Assembly (NCBI RefSeq): GCF_003008695.1
Contig: NZ_PXZT01000002.1
Coordinates: 124,001 to 188,000 of the forward strand
Length of the DNA: 64,000 bases
Direction of reading: 5' to 3'
Source of the DNA: Trichococcus alkaliphilus
Lineage (GTDB): Bacteria > Bacillota > Bacilli > Lactobacillales > Aerococcaceae
In this document: in pieces, positions 27,021 to 37,725 of the stretch
How positions within the stretch are numbered: the stretch's first letter is position 1
Layout: every line of letters starts with the position of its first letter
Notes under the pieces: generated by a model
Seen by the model: only the letters and a program-made list of their open reading frames with translations
Databases searched by the model: none
Told to the model about the DNA's origin: nothing
Position numbers and translations under genes: made by a program

Positions 27021-27377
27021 TTATCCCTCCTTCTTTTCTGATACCACGATTGTGATGTGGCTAGTACGTTTCAAGATTGGTGAAGCTGATCCTTTTGCAC
27101 GTGGACGGAAACGTTTCATCGTTGGTCCTTCGTTAACATAAGCCTCGCTTACTACCAAGCTTTCGATATCTAAGTCATAATTATGTTCTGCATTAGCAAT
27201 TGCTGACATCAACACTTTTTCTACAACGGGCGAAGCGCCACGCGGTGTGAATTTCAGAATGGAGATTGCTTCTCCGATGCTCTTGCCTCTGATAAGATCC
27301 ACTACTAAACGAACCTTACGAGCGGCAATGCGAACAGTTTGTGCAGATGCTTTTGCAGCTGTGATTTGTTCTGGCAT
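27021..27377 (-). CDS. rplV: 50S ribosomal protein L22
   Basis: 118 residues; [17 protein letters not shown] and the extended-loop signature [20 protein letters not shown], whose tip lines the exit tunnel where macrolides act. The loop looks wild-type. Confidence 0.99.
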   Translation of the reverse strand: MPEQITAAKASAQTVRIAARKVRLVVDLIRGKSIGEAISILKFTPRGASPVVEKVLMSAIANAEHNYDLDIESLVVSEAYVNEGPTMKRFRPRAKGSASPILKRTSHITIVVSEKKEG

Positions 27378-27397
27378 GTTATTTCCTCCCCTCGTAA

Positions 27398-27679
27398 TTA
27401 ACGGCGACCTGTTTTCTTGTCGTCTGCGGCATGGCCACGGTATGTTCTTGTTGGAGCGAATTCTCCTAATTTGTGTCCTACCATGTCTTCTTGAATGTAA
27501 ACTGGAACGTGTTTTCTTCCATCATAAACTGCAATCGTTTGTCCGATGAATTGTGGGAAAATTGTTGAGCGGCGAGACCAAGTTTTAATTACTTGTTTCT
27601 TTTCGCTAGCTAGAGCAGCTTCAACTTTCTTAATTAAATGTTCATCGACAAAAGGTCCTTTTTTCAAACTACGACCCAT
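27398..27679 (-). CDS. rpsS: 30S ribosomal protein S19
   Basis: 93 residues: [20 protein letters not shown] start and [20 protein letters not shown] end. Head protein near A-site tRNA. Confidence 0.99.
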   Translation of the reverse strand: MGRSLKKGPFVDEHLIKKVEAALASEKKQVIKTWSRRSTIFPQFIGQTIAVYDGRKHVPVYIQEDMVGHKLGEFAPTRTYRGHAADDKKTGRR

Positions 27680-27732
27680 GGTGAAGCCTCCTTTCGATTA
27701 TGTGTTGCTTCAGTCACTTATTGTTGTGATAA

Positions 27733-28563
27733 TTATTTTTTACGTCCACGAACGATCAGCTTGCTAGATTTAGCTTTCTTGCTACGAGTTTTGTAACCAA
27801 GAGCAGGTTTACCCCAAGGAGTAACTGGCGCTTTGCGTCCGATTGGAGATTTACCTTCACCACCACCGTGTGGGTGATCGTTCGGGTTCATTACAGATCC
27901 GCGGACAGTAGGGCGTTTACCCAACCAACGGTTACGTCCAGCTTTACCGATGTTGATCAATTCGTGTTGTTCGTTACCTACTGAACCGATTGTTGCACGG
28001 CAAGTTGAAAGGATTAAACGTACTTCGCTTGAGTTCAAACGAACTAGTGTATATTTACCTTCTTGTCCAAGTACTTGAGCACTTGTACCAGCTGAACGGA
28101 TCAATTGACCGCCTTTGCCTGGTTTTGTTTCGATGTTGTGGATAACAGTACCGACTGGGATGTTTGCCAATGGCATAGCGTTTCCGATTTTGATATCAGA
28201 TCCTACTCCAGATTCGATTTGTTGGCCTACTTCGATGCCTTTAGGGGCAATGATGTAAGTTTTGATTCCATCAACATATTGGATCAACGCGATGTTTGCA
28301 GTGCGGTTTGGATCGTACTCGACAGCTTTGACGATACCAATGACTCCATCTTTATTACGTTTGAAGTCGATCACACGGTAAGCACGTTTGTGTCCACCAG
28401 CTTGATGACGAACGGTAATTTTACCTTGGTTGTTGCGACCGGCTTTTCTTTTGATTGGTTCGACCAAAGATTTCTCAGGTGTTGTTTTTGTAATTTCTGC
28501 GAAATCAGAACCAGTCATATTACGACGGCCGTTTGTGGTAGGTTTGTATTTCTTAATCGCCAC
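27733..28563 (-). CDS. rplB: 50S ribosomal protein L2
   Basis: 276 residues: [17 protein letters not shown] start, and the [13 protein letters not shown] loop containing the histidine important for subunit joining and peptidyl transfer. Order rplC-D-W-B as usual. Confidence 0.99.
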   Translation of the reverse strand: MAIKKYKPTTNGRRNMTGSDFAEITKTTPEKSLVEPIKRKAGRNNQGKITVRHQAGGHKRAYRVIDFKRNKDGVIGIVKAVEYDPNRTANIALIQYVDGIKTYIIAPKGIEVGQQIESGVGSDIKIGNAMPLANIPVGTVIHNIETKPGKGGQLIRSAGTSAQVLGQEGKYTLVRLNSSEVRLILSTCRATIGSVGNEQHELINIGKAGRNRWLGKRPTVRGSVMNPNDHPHGGGEGKSPIGRKAPVTPWGKPALGYKTRSKKAKSSKLIVRGRKK

Positions 28564-28597
28564 GTTTTTTCCCCTCCTATTTGATTATTTCAGTAAA

Positions 28598-28882
28598 TTA
28601 ATTTTCGAATAATTCGATTGTTTTAGAATTTTCAGTCAAAGTGATGATTGCTTTACGGCGTTTTTTTGTATAGCCTTTGTATTTGCCCATACGTTTAAGT
28701 TTGCCGCGTACATTCATGATGTTTACGTTTTTAACATCTACACCGAACAATGATTCGATAGATTGTTTAACTAATGTTTTGTTAGCACGTACATCTACTT
28801 CAAAGGTATATTTCTTTTCATCCATTGCAAGCATAGAAGCTTCCGTGATGATTGGGCGTTTGATAACGTCTGTTGCTTCCAT
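28598..28882 (-). CDS. rplW: 50S ribosomal protein L23
   Basis: 94 residues; [20 protein letters not shown] start and the [20 protein letters not shown] hairpin. Docking site at the exit tunnel for trigger factor and SRP. Its ATG overlaps the rplD stop by one base. Confidence 0.99.
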   Translation of the reverse strand: MEATDVIKRPIITEASMLAMDEKKYTFEVDVRANKTLVKQSIESLFGVDVKNVNIMNVRGKLKRMGKYKGYTKKRRKAIITLTENSKTIELFEN

Positions 28883-29505
28883 TATATAAGAGCCTCCTCT
28901 ACCTTAGAAAGAGCAGCTTGTGTCAAGACTAATTTGTTGTTTGAAACAACATCCAATACGTTGATTCCTGTTTCGTTAACGACTGTTACGCCAGGAAGGT
29001 TACGTGCTGATAATGCTGCAAAATCGTTGTCGTTTTCTACAACAACCAATACTTTCGTATCAACGTTAAGGTTTTTCAACACATTTGCAAATTCTTTTGT
29101 TTTTGGTGCGTCGAAGTTCAATGTTTCAACTACGATCAAGTCTCCTTCAGCAACTTTCGTTGAAAGAACTGATTTGATAGCTAAGCGACGAACTTTCTTG
29201 TTTAATTTATAGCTGTAAGAACGAGGTGTTGGTCCAAAGACAACTCCACCGCCAACCCATTGTGGTGAACGGATTGAACCTTGGCGTGCACGGCCTGTTC
29301 CTTTTTGTTTCCATGGTTTACGACCACCACCGCTGACAGCGCTGCGGTTTTTTACTGCGTGAGTTCCTTGTCTTAAAGAAGCGCGTTGCATGATGATTGC
29401 ATCGTAAACAACGTTTTCGTTAGGCTCGATCCCAAAGATTTCTTCATTCAAAGTTACTTCACCGTTTTGTGTTCCATCTTGTTTAAATAAGGCTACGTTT
29501 GGCAT
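28882..29505 (-). CDS. rplD: 50S ribosomal protein L4
   Basis: 207 residues with the tunnel loop [19 protein letters not shown]. In Gammaproteobacteria L4 autoregulates the S10 operon; here no such leader is proven. Confidence 0.99.
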   Translation of the reverse strand: MPNVALFKQDGTQNGEVTLNEEIFGIEPNENVVYDAIIMQRASLRQGTHAVKNRSAVSGGGRKPWKQKGTGRARQGSIRSPQWVGGGVVFGPTPRSYSYKLNKKVRRLAIKSVLSTKVAEGDLIVVETLNFDAPKTKEFANVLKNLNVDTKVLVVVENDNDFAALSARNLPGVTVVNETGINVLDVVSNNKLVLTQAALSKVEEALI

Positions 29506-29531
29506 TTTTCTCGTTCCTCCTCTCTTTTATA

Positions 29532-30170
29532 TTATTTGTTTGCAGCTTTGCGGGCTACTTTGATTTCGATTAATGATTTTTTAGAACCAGGTACGTTACC
29601 TTTGATCAGGATTACGTTTTTCTCAACGTCAACCATAACGACTTCAAGGTTTTGGATAGTAACGCGATCGTTACCCATACGTCCTGCTAATTTTTTACCT
29701 TTGAATACGCGGGATGGGAATGAAGCAGCACCCATTGAACCCGGACGACGATGGTAACGAGATCCGTGGGCCATTGGTCCGCGGCTTTGTCCGTGACGTT
29801 TGATTACGCCTTGGAAGCCATGTCCTTTAGTGGTACCAGTGACATCAACAATGTCGCCGGCTGCAAAGATATCAACTTTGATTTCTTTTCCTACTTCGTA
29901 TTCTCCTAGCTCAACATTGTTAAATTCACGAATGAAGCGCTTAGGAGCAGTTTTTGCTTTTGCTGCATGACCCTTAGCAGGTTTGTTTGACAATACTTCA
30001 CGCATTTCTTGGTAGCCTAGTTGTACCGCTTCGTAGCCGTCTGTTTCGTTGGTTTTAACTTGTAAAACAACGTTTGGAGTAGCTTCGATAACTGTAACTG
30101 GTACTAACTCACCGTTTGCAGTAAAGAATTGAGTCATTCCTACTTTTTTGCCTAAGATTCCTTTGGTCAT
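29532..30170 (-). CDS. rplC: 50S ribosomal protein L3
   Basis: 212 residues: [20 protein letters not shown] start and the central loop [20 protein letters not shown] reaching the peptidyl-transferase centre. Confidence 0.99.
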   Translation of the reverse strand: MTKGILGKKVGMTQFFTANGELVPVTVIEATPNVVLQVKTNETDGYEAVQLGYQEMREVLSNKPAKGHAAKAKTAPKRFIREFNNVELGEYEVGKEIKVDIFAAGDIVDVTGTTKGHGFQGVIKRHGQSRGPMAHGSRYHRRPGSMGAASFPSRVFKGKKLAGRMGNDRVTIQNLEVVMVDVEKNVILIKGNVPGSKKSLIEIKVARKAANK

Positions 30171-30208
30171 GGTAACACCTCCGTTTGTTTTTTATATGAT
30201 AGGTTTGA

Positions 30209-30517
30209 TTATAATTTGATTTCGATGTCTACGCCGCTTGGTAAGTCAAGCTTCATCAAAGCGTCAACAGTTTTTGTTGTTGGGTTGATGATGTCGATTA
30301 GACGTTTGTGTGTAAGCATTTCGAACTGCTCACGAGAATCTTTGTACTTGTGAGTAGCACGGATCACTGTGTATAGTGATCTTTCAGTCGGCAATGGAAT
30401 CGGACCAGAAACGGTAGCTCCCGTTCTTTTTGCTGTTTCCACGATTTTATCCGCTGATTGATCAAGAGCACGGTGTTCATATGCTTTTAAACGAATACGT
30501 ATTTTTTGTTTTGCCAT
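30209..30517 (-). CDS. rpsJ: 30S ribosomal protein S10
   Basis: 102 residues: [20 protein letters not shown] start and [20 protein letters not shown]. Also the NusE partner of NusB in antitermination. First gene of the S10 operon; its promoter is about 180 bases upstream. Confidence 0.99.
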   Translation of the reverse strand: MAKQKIRIRLKAYEHRALDQSADKIVETAKRTGATVSGPIPLPTERSLYTVIRATHKYKDSREQFEMLTHKRLIDIINPTTKTVDALMKLDLPSGVDIEIKL

Positions 30518-30660
30518 GTTGTTCCCTCCTTCGTCAGATGTAATTCATAAGACTAGCTCCACGAAAATTCCCCGGCACACCCGCCGTGACAAAGCGACCG
30601 GGTGTGTCGCAACCTCTCGTCTCTTAGCTGCAGTTTCCGAATGAACGGTCCCCAATACAT
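30518..30660 (-). promoter_or_regulatory. S10 operon leader with strong hairpin
   Basis: The transcribed leader between the promoter and rpsJ contains an 11-bp GC-rich inverted repeat (30573-30583 with 30599-30609, one non-canonical pair). This could be an autoregulatory structure; no known leader family is recognised. Confidence 0.45.
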
Positions 30661-30690
30661 TATTCATAACCATGAATGCCGTACCAATAT

Positions 30691-30719
30691 ATTATACATA
30701 ATCGCATTAGTTAAAGCAA
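30691..30719 (-). promoter_or_regulatory. S10 operon promoter
   Basis: On the minus strand TTGCTT (30714-30719), a 17-base spacer and a perfect TATAAT (30691-30696). It lies about 175 bases upstream of rpsJ and can drive the ribosomal supercluster. Confidence 0.85.
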
Positions 30720-30720
30720 G

Positions 30721-30874
30721 TCTTTTCTGAAAATAATATTCAATTTCTGTTATTATCCAAATGACCAGTATTGCCTGAGCACTATGAAGCATTTTGTCCC
30801 TTCACTATTATACTGATCCGCAAGAAGAATGCAAGCCCATTAGCCATGTTGAATAGTCGGACTCAAGAAATGTA
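30721..30874. other. Intergenic region between amt and the S10 promoter
   Basis: No gene or recognisable site is seen. Confidence 0.4.
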
Positions 30875-30919
30875 ACAAAATTAAATAAGGGGCGGTCTCG
30901 TATGAGACAACCCCTTATT
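30875..30919 (-). terminator. Terminator of the amt-PII gene
   Basis: AATAAGGGG (30884-30892) pairs with CCCCTTATT (30911-30919), with an inner GTCTC/GAGAC stem; T-rich sequence follows on the minus strand. It isolates amt from the ribosomal operon. Confidence 0.75.
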
Positions 30920-30921
30920 GC

Positions 30922-32715
30922 TTATTCGTTCGGATATTCCAAAGCTTTCTTGCCTTCATCCCCTGTGCTGACGCGGATGACGTTTTCTACATTATAGATG
31001 AAGATTTTTCCGTCACCGATATTGCCTGAGTACAAAGCTTTTCTGGCAGCGTCCACGACTTCTTGGACGGGAACCGTGCTGACGACAACTTCGACACGGA
31101 TCTTCGGCAGTAGGTCAGCTTCTGTCTCGACGCCACGATAATAAGTAGAGTGGCCTTTTTGCATGCCGTAGCCGAATACATCGAAAACGGTCATACCTGT
31201 GATGCCGATACTGTTCAACGCTTTTTTCAGACCTTCAAATTTACTTTCATTCGTGATGATTTCTATTTTGGTGATTTTTGTTTGTGGACCTTGACCGCCA
31301 GTTGTTGCGCCGGAGGCTTGGTATTCCACAACCACTGATTTGTCCAAGTCTTCAAGGGATGCATTCGCGAAGGCCAATTCCTGATCGTTGCCTCCGAAAG
31401 TGCGCTCTTGGAATTTTTGGAAAGCCGTTCTCAATTCGCCCGGCACAATCGATCCAGCTGTATTTGAATAATTGGTATCGCTCAGTGCTACAGCCAGACT
31501 ACCATATGCTGTTTCGCCATGGAGAGCATAATCCAATCCGATTTCTTCTTCTTCTGCAGAGACACGCACTGGCATAAATTTACTGATCAATTTCAACAAG
31601 AGGTAGGACATGATGCCGGCGTATGCAAGTACAGCCAAAATGCTGATTATTTCTGCTATCAAAAGTGATGCGCTGCCGTCAACCAAACCGCCTTCGATGG
31701 CAGGGTTGATGCTGCTTGATGCAAAGATACCTGTTGCGATTCCGCCCCAGATTCCGCCGATGCCATGGCAACCGAATGCATCAAGCGCATCATCATAATC
31801 AAATTTCTTCTTCAGGACGGATACGCCATAGAAGCAGACGATTCCGCCGATGAAACCGATGGCTAATGCTGAAATCGGGCTTACGAATCCGGCACCAGGC
31901 GTGATGGAAACCAAACCAGCTACGATCCCGCTGACGAATCCAAGTGCAGTCGGTTTCTTGTGGATGATCCATTCGCAGATCATCCAGCTTATGCCGGCAG
32001 TTGCAGCGGCAGTGTTTGTCGTGATGAAGGCATCCAGTGCAATATCATTGATCGCCAGCGCGCTTCCGGCGTTGAAACCGAACCAACCGAACAACAATAG
32101 ACCGGCGCCGATCATAGTCATCGGAATATTATGTGGCTTGACGGAATCGTGATTTTTCCTTTTTCCAAGATAAATGGCCGCTACCAGAGCAGATATACCG
32201 GAACTGATATGAATGACGCTCCCGCCAGCAAAGTCGAGTGCACCCAGTTCGCGGATCCAACCGCCATTTCCCCAGATCCAATGGGCAATCGGATCATAGA
32301 CGAAAGTCGTCCATAAAAGGATGAAGGCAAGGAATGCTGGGAACTTCATGCGTTCCGCAATGCTTCCTGAAATCAAGGCTGGGGTGATGATTGCGAAAGC
32401 CATCTGGAACATCATGAATAATTGATGCGGAATGGTCGGTGCATAATCAATCGGCGTGAAGCCTACACCGTTGAGTAATGTGAAAGACAAATCGCCGAAA
32501 AATTTCGAGTCGCCTCCGAATACAAAAGAATATCCGAATAATAGCCATTGGATAGAAACGATTGCGATGGCAGCGTAACTGTGCATCGTCGTGCTGAGAA
32601 CATTTTTCTTCCGGACCATCCCTCCGTAGAATAGGGATAAAGCGGGCGTCATCATCATGACTAAAATCGTTGCAAGGAAGACGAAAGTTGTATCTGCATA
32701 ATTAATGTTCTCCAT
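30922..32715 (-). CDS. Ammonium transporter fused to a C-terminal PII (GlnK-like) domain
   Basis: 597 residues. Residues 1 to about 390 are a complete Amt channel: signal-like first segment, ISGSIAERMKFPAF, DPIAHWIWGNGGW and DAFGCHGIGGIWGGIATGIF with the two pore histidines. A linker of about 85 residues follows (SAEEEEIGLDYALHGETAYG and a Ser/Gly-rich stretch). Residues about 479-597 form a PII domain: ITKIEIITNESKFEGLKKAL, T-loop FGYGMQKGHSTYYRGVE with the modifiable-type tyrosine, LLPKIRVEVVV and the GDGKIFIYNVENVIRVSTG ATP-binding block. Amt and GlnK are normally separate partners; GlnK plugs the channel when 2-oxoglutarate is low. Here they are one chain. The gene is preceded by a perfect GlnR/TnrA box, so nitrogen control is likely. 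It sits unusually between tuf and rpsJ. Confidence 0.96.
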   Translation of the reverse strand: MENINYADTTFVFLATILVMMMTPALSLFYGGMVRKKNVLSTTMHSYAAIAIVSIQWLLFGYSFVFGGDSKFFGDLSFTLLNGVGFTPIDYAPTIPHQLFMMFQMAFAIITPALISGSIAERMKFPAFLAFILLWTTFVYDPIAHWIWGNGGWIRELGALDFAGGSVIHISSGISALVAAIYLGKRKNHDSVKPHNIPMTMIGAGLLLFGWFGFNAGSALAINDIALDAFITTNTAAATAGISWMICEWIIHKKPTALGFVSGIVAGLVSITPGAGFVSPISALAIGFIGGIVCFYGVSVLKKKFDYDDALDAFGCHGIGGIWGGIATGIFASSSINPAIEGGLVDGSASLLIAEIISILAVLAYAGIMSYLLLKLISKFMPVRVSAEEEEIGLDYALHGETAYGSLAVALSDTNYSNTAGSIVPGELRTAFQKFQERTFGGNDQELAFANASLEDLDKSVVVEYQASGATTGGQGPQTKITKIEIITNESKFEGLKKALNSIGITGMTVFDVFGYGMQKGHSTYYRGVETEADLLPKIRVEVVVSTVPVQEVVDAARKALYSGNIGDGKIFIYNVENVIRVSTGDEGKKALEYPNE

Positions 32716-32820
32716 ATAGATTCTCCTTCTGCTGATAATTTTTTTGGTGTATTACTGCTTTGTGATGTTTCTTACTTTACACCTTAAAAAAAAGAAAATC
32801 ATCAAAATGATGACGACATA

Positions 32821-32837
32821 TGTGATGATATGTGACA
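32821..32837. promoter_or_regulatory. GlnR/TnrA binding site
   Basis: TGTGATGATATGTGACA exactly fits the TGTNA-N7-TNACA consensus of GlnR and TnrA. It lies 106 bases upstream of the amt-PII start codon. Nitrogen-responsive control is inferred from this match and the gene's function. Confidence 0.8.
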
Positions 32838-33174
32838 TTAACAAGGCGTTGCGGATGGATAAGACTGCACAAGTTGCTCTAACAGCAAATAAAAGGCTAT
32901 TCCGCCCTCGATAAGTGCTGTAACTGTGTCATGAAAACGGTTCAATCACTAATATTACGTTATATAACCTAACATGGAATGAGGTCACAACAAAAAAAGT
33001 TGGAAATTGGGCAATATATCTGTAAAATAGCTGCGTTCAATGAATGGATTACCTCAACAAGCCCAGTCGGAAATCCTGTTTCTTCTATATAATGTGAACA
33101 CCAATAAAGATAGAACTGAAATGGTAAAAATTCTGGGCTTTCCTTTCCGGGGCCCCCACTGCTCTCCCCCCACA
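32838..33174. other. Intergenic region between tuf terminators and the GlnR box
   Basis: No gene is recognised. A short frame at 32969-33223 crosses both tuf terminators and is not credible. Confidence 0.4.
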
Positions 33175-33175
33175 C

Positions 33176-33201
33176 AAAAAGACGCTCTATTGAAGAGCGC
33201 C
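33176..33201 (-). terminator. Second terminator after tuf
   Basis: GACGCTCT (33181-33188) pairs with AGAGCGCC (33194-33201), one G-U pair, followed by TTTTT on the minus strand. Confidence 0.7.
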
Positions 33202-33221
33202 TTCCTGGATCGAAATTTTCC

Positions 33222-33253
33222 AAAAAAAAAACGGGAGCCGAGGCTCCCGTTTT
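33222..33253 (-). terminator. First terminator after tuf
   Basis: A CGGGAGCC/GGCTCCCG stem (33232-33239 with 33242-33249) followed by ten T on the minus strand, just after the tuf stop at 33277. Two terminators in a row guard this highly expressed gene. Confidence 0.9.
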
Positions 33254-33276
33254 CCGAATTTTATTTTGAAATAAAA

Positions 33277-34464
33277 TTATTTAGTGATTGAAGCTACAAC
33301 GCCAGCGCCTACTGTACGTCCACCTTCACGAATAGAGAACTTAGTTCCGTCTTCGATAGCGATTGGGTGGATCAATTCGATAGTCATAGTAACGTTGTCG
33401 CCAGGCATTACCATTTCAACGCCTTCTGGTAAGTTACATACGCCTGTAACGTCAGTTGTACGGAAATAGAATTGTGGACGGTAGTTTGTGAAGAATGGAG
33501 TGTGACGTCCGCCTTCTTCTTTTGAAAGTACATAAACTTCAGCAGTGAAAGTTGTATGTGGAGTGATTGAACCTGGTTTAGCCAATACTTGACCACGTTG
33601 GATTTGCTCACGTGTAACACCACGTAACAAAGCTCCTACGTTATCGCCAGCTTCAGCGTAATCCAATAATTTACGGAACATTTCAACACCGGTAACAACT
33701 GTTTTCTTAGTTTCTTCAGCAATACCGACGATTTCAACTTCGTCACCAACGCGGACTTGTCCACGTTCAACACGGCCTGTAGCAACAGTACCACGTCCAG
33801 TGATTGAGAATACGTCCTCGATAGGCATCATGAAAGGCTTGTCAGTTTGACGAACTGGAGTTGGGATATATTCGTCAACAGCAGCCATCAATTCTAAGAT
33901 TTTTTCTTCGTAAGCTGGGTCGCCTTCAAGAGCTCTCAAAGCTGAACCAGCGATTACAGGAACATCGTCGCCAGGGAAATCGTAGTCTGTTAACAGGTCA
34001 CGAACTTCCATTTCAACTAATTCCAATAATTCTTCATCGTCAACCATGTCGACTTTGTTCAAGAATACTACGATGTAAGGAACACCAACTTGACGAGACA
34101 ACAAGATGTGCTCGCGAGTTTGTGGCATTGGGCCATCAGCAGCAGAAACTACTAAGATAGCGCCGTCCATTTGTGCAGCACCAGTGATCATGTTTTTAAC
34201 ATAGTCAGCATGGCCTGGGCAGTCTACGTGAGCGTAGTGACGAGTTTCAGTTGAGTATTCAACGTGAGAAGTGTTGATCGTGATACCACGTTCTCTTTCT
34301 TCTGGAGCGTTGTCGATTGCAGCATAGTTAGATGCTTCAGCGAACCCTTTTTTAGCTAAAACTGTTGTGATAGCTGCAGTTAATGTTGTTTTACCATGGT
34401 CAACGTGTCCGATTGTACCAACGTTTACATGGGGCTTTGAACGGTCGAATTTTACTTTTGCCAT
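33277..34464 (-). CDS. tuf: Elongation factor Tu
   Basis: 395 residues: [20 protein letters not shown] start, P-loop GHVDHGKT, switch regions [12 protein letters not shown] and [22 protein letters not shown]. It delivers aminoacyl-tRNA. GAGGAGG lies before the ATG. It has its own promoter in the fusA-tuf gap and a double terminator. Confidence 0.99.
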   Translation of the reverse strand: MAKVKFDRSKPHVNVGTIGHVDHGKTTLTAAITTVLAKKGFAEASNYAAIDNAPEERERGITINTSHVEYSTETRHYAHVDCPGHADYVKNMITGAAQMDGAILVVSAADGPMPQTREHILLSRQVGVPYIVVFLNKVDMVDDEELLELVEMEVRDLLTDYDFPGDDVPVIAGSALRALEGDPAYEEKILELMAAVDEYIPTPVRQTDKPFMMPIEDVFSITGRGTVATGRVERGQVRVGDEVEIVGIAEETKKTVVTGVEMFRKLLDYAEAGDNVGALLRGVTREQIQRGQVLAKPGSITPHTTFTAEVYVLSKEEGGRHTPFFTNYRPQFYFRTTDVTGVCNLPEGVEMVMPGDNVTMTIELIHPIAIEDGTKFSIREGGRTVGAGVVASITK

Positions 34465-34531
34465 TTTAAATCATTTCCTCCTCATATTGAGTGCTTATAA
34501 TTTGTCTAGACTTTAATCGTCTATCGTATAA

Positions 34532-34560
34532 AGTATACCGATTTGTGCTCGAAAAAGCAA
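34532..34560 (-). promoter_or_regulatory. tuf promoter
   Basis: On the minus strand TTGCTT (34555-34560), a 17-base spacer and TATACT (34532-34537). It lies in the fusA-tuf gap and gives tuf extra expression. Its -35 is identical to that of the S10 promoter. Confidence 0.8.
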
Positions 34561-34584
34561 TATACAAGCTAAGCAACAGCGAGA

Positions 34585-36675
34585 TTACTCTTCGCTATTT
34601 TTTCCGCTCTTCTTGATGATTTCTTCTTGAACAGATTTAGGAACAGCTTCGTAATGATCGAATGTCATTGAGAACGTTCCGCGGCCTTGTGTAGAAGAAC
34701 GTAAAGTTGTAGCATATCCAAACATTTCTGATAATGGAATGCTGCTCTTAACGATTTGTGCGTTACCGCGTGCTTCAGTACCTTCGATACGTCCACGACG
34801 AGAACTTACATGACCCATTACATCTCCCAAATAGTCATCAGGAACTGTAATTTCTACAGCCATCATTGGTTCAAGGATTGCAGGGTCAGCTTTTTTAGCT
34901 GCGTTACGCAAAGCAAGTGAAGCAGCAACTTTAAATGCTGTTTCAGATGAATCGACATCATGGTAAGAACCATCATACAATTTAGCTTTAACGTCAACTA
35001 AAGGATAACCAGCCAACACACCGTTTTCCATTGCGTCTCTCAAACCTGCTTCAACTGCAGGGATGTATTCACGAGGAACAACCCCACCGACGATAGCATT
35101 TTCGAACTCAAAGCCTTTTCCTTCTTCATTAGGAGTAAATTCAACCCATACGTGACCGAATTGACCTTTACCACCTGATTGACGAACGAATTTACCTTCA
35201 GATTGAACTGATTGACGGAATGTTTCACGGTAAGATACTTGAGGAGCACCTACTGTAGCTTCAACTTTGAACTCACGTCTCATACGGTCAACGATGATGT
35301 CCAAGTGCAACTCACCCATACCAGCGATGATCGTTTGACCAGTCTCTGGGTTAGTGGAAGCACGGAAAGTAGGATCTTCTTCAGAAAGTTTCTGTAGCGC
35401 GATACCCATTTTATCTTGGTCAGCTTTTGATTTAGGCTCAATAGCAACTTCGATAACTGGTTCTGGGAAATTCATGGATTCAAGGATTACTTGTTTCTTT
35501 TCATCACACAAAGTGTCTCCTGTAGTCGTATCTTTCAAACCAACTGCAGCAGCGATATCTCCAGCAAATACTTCTGGGATTTCGTTACGGTGGTTAGCAT
35601 GCATCTGTAGGATACGGCCTACACGTTCGCGTTTGCCTTTAGTGGCATTCTGAACGTAAGAACCACTTTGAAGAGTACCAGCATATACGCGGAAGAATGT
35701 CAGACGGCCAACAAACGGGTCAGTCATAACTTTAAATGCTAAGGCTGCAAAAGGCGCTTCGTCGCTTGCAGGAACAGCAACTTGTTCTTCAGTATCTACG
35801 TCAGTACCTGTGATGGCAGCAACATCCAATGGTGATGGAAGGTAGTCAATAACTGCATCAAGCAACAATTGAACGCCTTTATTTTTGAAAGCAGAACCGC
35901 AAAGCATCGGGAAAAATTCTACATTACATGTAGCAGTACGGATACCTTGTTTCAATTCTTCTTTCGTAATTTCTTCACCATCAAGATATTTTTCCATCAA
36001 AGCTTCATCAGTTTCCGCAACAGCTTCAACTAATTTAGTATGCCATTCTTCAGCTGCTTCAAGATATTCCGCAGGGATATCTTCTTCATGGTATTCAGTA
36101 CCTTCGTCGTTGTCATAGATTTCAGCCTTCATTTCGACTAAATCGATGATACCTTTGAATGTATCTTCAGAACCAATCGGCAATTGAATCGGATGCGCAT
36201 TAGCATTCAGACGGTCATGGAGAGTGTCTAAAGAGTACAGGAAATCTGCACCCATTTTATCCATTTTGTTAGCGAATATAATACGAGGAACACCATAAGT
36301 TGTAGCTTGACGCCAAACTGTTTCAGTTTGAGGTTCTACGCCTGATTGTGCATCAAGTAAAGCGACAGCGCCATCCAATACACGTAGGGAACGTTCAACT
36401 TCAATAGTGAAGTCCACGTGTCCAGGAGTATCGATGATGTTTACGCGATACCCTTTCCATTGTGCAGTAGTAGCAGCTGAAGTGATGGTAATACCACGTT
36501 CTTGTTCTTGTTCCATCCAGTCCATTTGTGAAGCACCCTCATGGGTTTCACCGATCTTATGGATTTTACCGGTATAGTACAAAATACGTTCAGTTGCCGT
36601 TGTTTTACCAGCGTCAATATGAGCCATGATACCGATATTTCTCGTATTATGTAGAGAAAATTCTCTTTGTGCCAT
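34585..36675 (-). CDS. fusA: Elongation factor G
   Basis: About 696 residues from the ATG at 36675 ([20 protein letters not shown]), with GAGGTG upstream; an in-frame TTG three codons earlier is less likely. P-loop AHIDAGKTT, switch [27 protein letters not shown], five-domain layout. It drives ribosome translocation and recycling. Confidence 0.98.
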   Translation of the reverse strand: MAQREFSLHNTRNIGIMAHIDAGKTTATERILYYTGKIHKIGETHEGASQMDWMEQEQERGITITSAATTAQWKGYRVNIIDTPGHVDFTIEVERSLRVLDGAVALLDAQSGVEPQTETVWRQATTYGVPRIIFANKMDKMGADFLYSLDTLHDRLNANAHPIQLPIGSEDTFKGIIDLVEMKAEIYDNDEGTEYHEEDIPAEYLEAAEEWHTKLVEAVAETDEALMEKYLDGEEITKEELKQGIRTATCNVEFFPMLCGSAFKNKGVQLLLDAVIDYLPSPLDVAAITGTDVDTEEQVAVPASDEAPFAALAFKVMTDPFVGRLTFFRVYAGTLQSGSYVQNATKGKRERVGRILQMHANHRNEIPEVFAGDIAAAVGLKDTTTGDTLCDEKKQVILESMNFPEPVIEVAIEPKSKADQDKMGIALQKLSEEDPTFRASTNPETGQTIIAGMGELHLDIIVDRMRREFKVEATVGAPQVSYRETFRQSVQSEGKFVRQSGGKGQFGHVWVEFTPNEEGKGFEFENAIVGGVVPREYIPAVEAGLRDAMENGVLAGYPLVDVKAKLYDGSYHDVDSSETAFKVAASLALRNAAKKADPAILEPMMAVEITVPDDYLGDVMGHVSSRRGRIEGTEARGNAQIVKSSIPLSEMFGYATTLRSSTQGRGTFSMTFDHYEAVPKSVQEEIIKKSGKNSEE

Positions 36676-36760
36676 CTTCTTCAAACACCTCTCTCTTGTA
36701 AAAGTAATTGCAAGTCCATTTTATTGGAAAAATGGTGACTTATACAACCATAAAGCAAAT

Positions 36761-36788
36761 TTCTTGCAAGAAAAAATTCTTGCAAGAA
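36761..36788. repeat. Tandem 12-bp palindromes between rpsG and fusA
   Basis: TTCTTGCAAGAA occurs twice (36761-36772 and 36777-36788), four bases apart. Together the two copies can also form one 12-13 bp hairpin, with T-rich sequence around it. It starts 5 bases after the rpsG stop. It could be an operator pair, an mRNA-processing site or an attenuator. Confidence 0.7.
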
Positions 36789-36792
36789 AATT

Positions 36793-37263
36793 TTACCAAC
36801 GGTAATGAGCGAAAGCTTTGTTAGCTTCTGCCATTTTATGTGTATCTTCACGTTTCTTAACTGAAGCACCAGAGTTGTTAGCAGCATCCATAATTTCTTT
36901 AGCTAGACGCTCTTCCATAGTATCTTCACCGCGTAGACGAGAGTAGTTTACCAACCAACGTAATCCTAAAGCCATACGACGATCTGGACGTACTTCGATA
37001 GGAACTTGGTAGTTAGAACCCCCTACACGACGTGCTTTTACTTCTAAAACAGGCATGATGTTTTTCATAGCTTGTTCGAAAACTTCCAACGGGTCGTTTC
37101 CTGTAGATTCTTTGATCATTTCAAATGCGTTATATAAGATTGTAGCAGCTTTACCACGTTTTCCATCAACCATGATACGGTTGATTAAACGAGTCACCAA
37201 TTTTGAATTGTAAATCGGATCTGGCATTACTTCACGTTTTGTAACTGGACCTTTACGAGGCAT
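36793..37263 (-). CDS. rpsG: 30S ribosomal protein S7
   Basis: 156 residues: [20 protein letters not shown] start and [19 protein letters not shown] signature. It nucleates 30S head assembly. Second gene of the str operon. Confidence 0.99.
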   Translation of the reverse strand: MPRKGPVTKREVMPDPIYNSKLVTRLINRIMVDGKRGKAATILYNAFEMIKESTGNDPLEVFEQAMKNIMPVLEVKARRVGGSNYQVPIEVRPDRRMALGLRWLVNYSRLRGEDTMEERLAKEIMDAANNSGASVKKREDTHKMAEANKAFAHYRW

Positions 37264-37308
37264 TCAAATTCCTCCTTCCTTAACTTTTGTTTTTCGTTTA
37301 TTGTTTAA

Positions 37309-37725
37309 TTATTTTTTCTTAGGTCTCTTAGCTCCGTATTTAGAACGGCTTTGCATACGGTTGGCTACACCAGCTGTATCAAGAGCGCCACGAACGACAT
37401 GATAACGTACCCCTGGCAAGTCTTTTACTCGTCCGCCACGGATTAGCACCACGCTATGTTCTTGTAGGTTATGTCCGATACCAGGAATGTAAGCTGTAAC
37501 TTCTAACAAGTTAGACAAACGTACACGAGCGTACTTACGTAACGCTGAGTTAGGTTTTTTCGGAGTCATTGTACCCACACGAGTACAAACACCACGCTTT
37601 TGAGGTGAGTTTGTATTTGTTTGAGATTTCTTGAAGCTATTGTAACCTTTTCCTAAAGCAGGAGCAGTTGATTTTACAATAGCAGATTTGCGAGGTTTAC
37701 GCACTAATTGATTGATTGTAGGCAT
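37309..37725 (-). CDS. rpsL: 30S ribosomal protein S12
   Basis: 138 residues from the ATG at 37725 ([13 protein letters not shown]) with an AAGGAGG site; an upstream Met at 37767 would add residues absent from the family. The streptomycin-related segments [15 protein letters not shown] and [17 protein letters not shown] are wild-type. First gene of the str operon. Confidence 0.98.
   Translation of the reverse strand: MPTINQLVRKPRKSAIVKSTAPALGKGYNSFKKSQTNTNSPQKRGVCTRVGTMTPKKPNSALRKYARVRLSNLLEVTAYIPGIGHNLQEHSVVLIRGGRVKDLPGVRYHVVRGALDTAGVANRMQSRSKYGAKRPKKK

Noticed and set aside
32969-33223. 84-codon frame between tuf and amt
   Set aside because: It would be transcribed through both tuf terminators and has no recognisable protein features.
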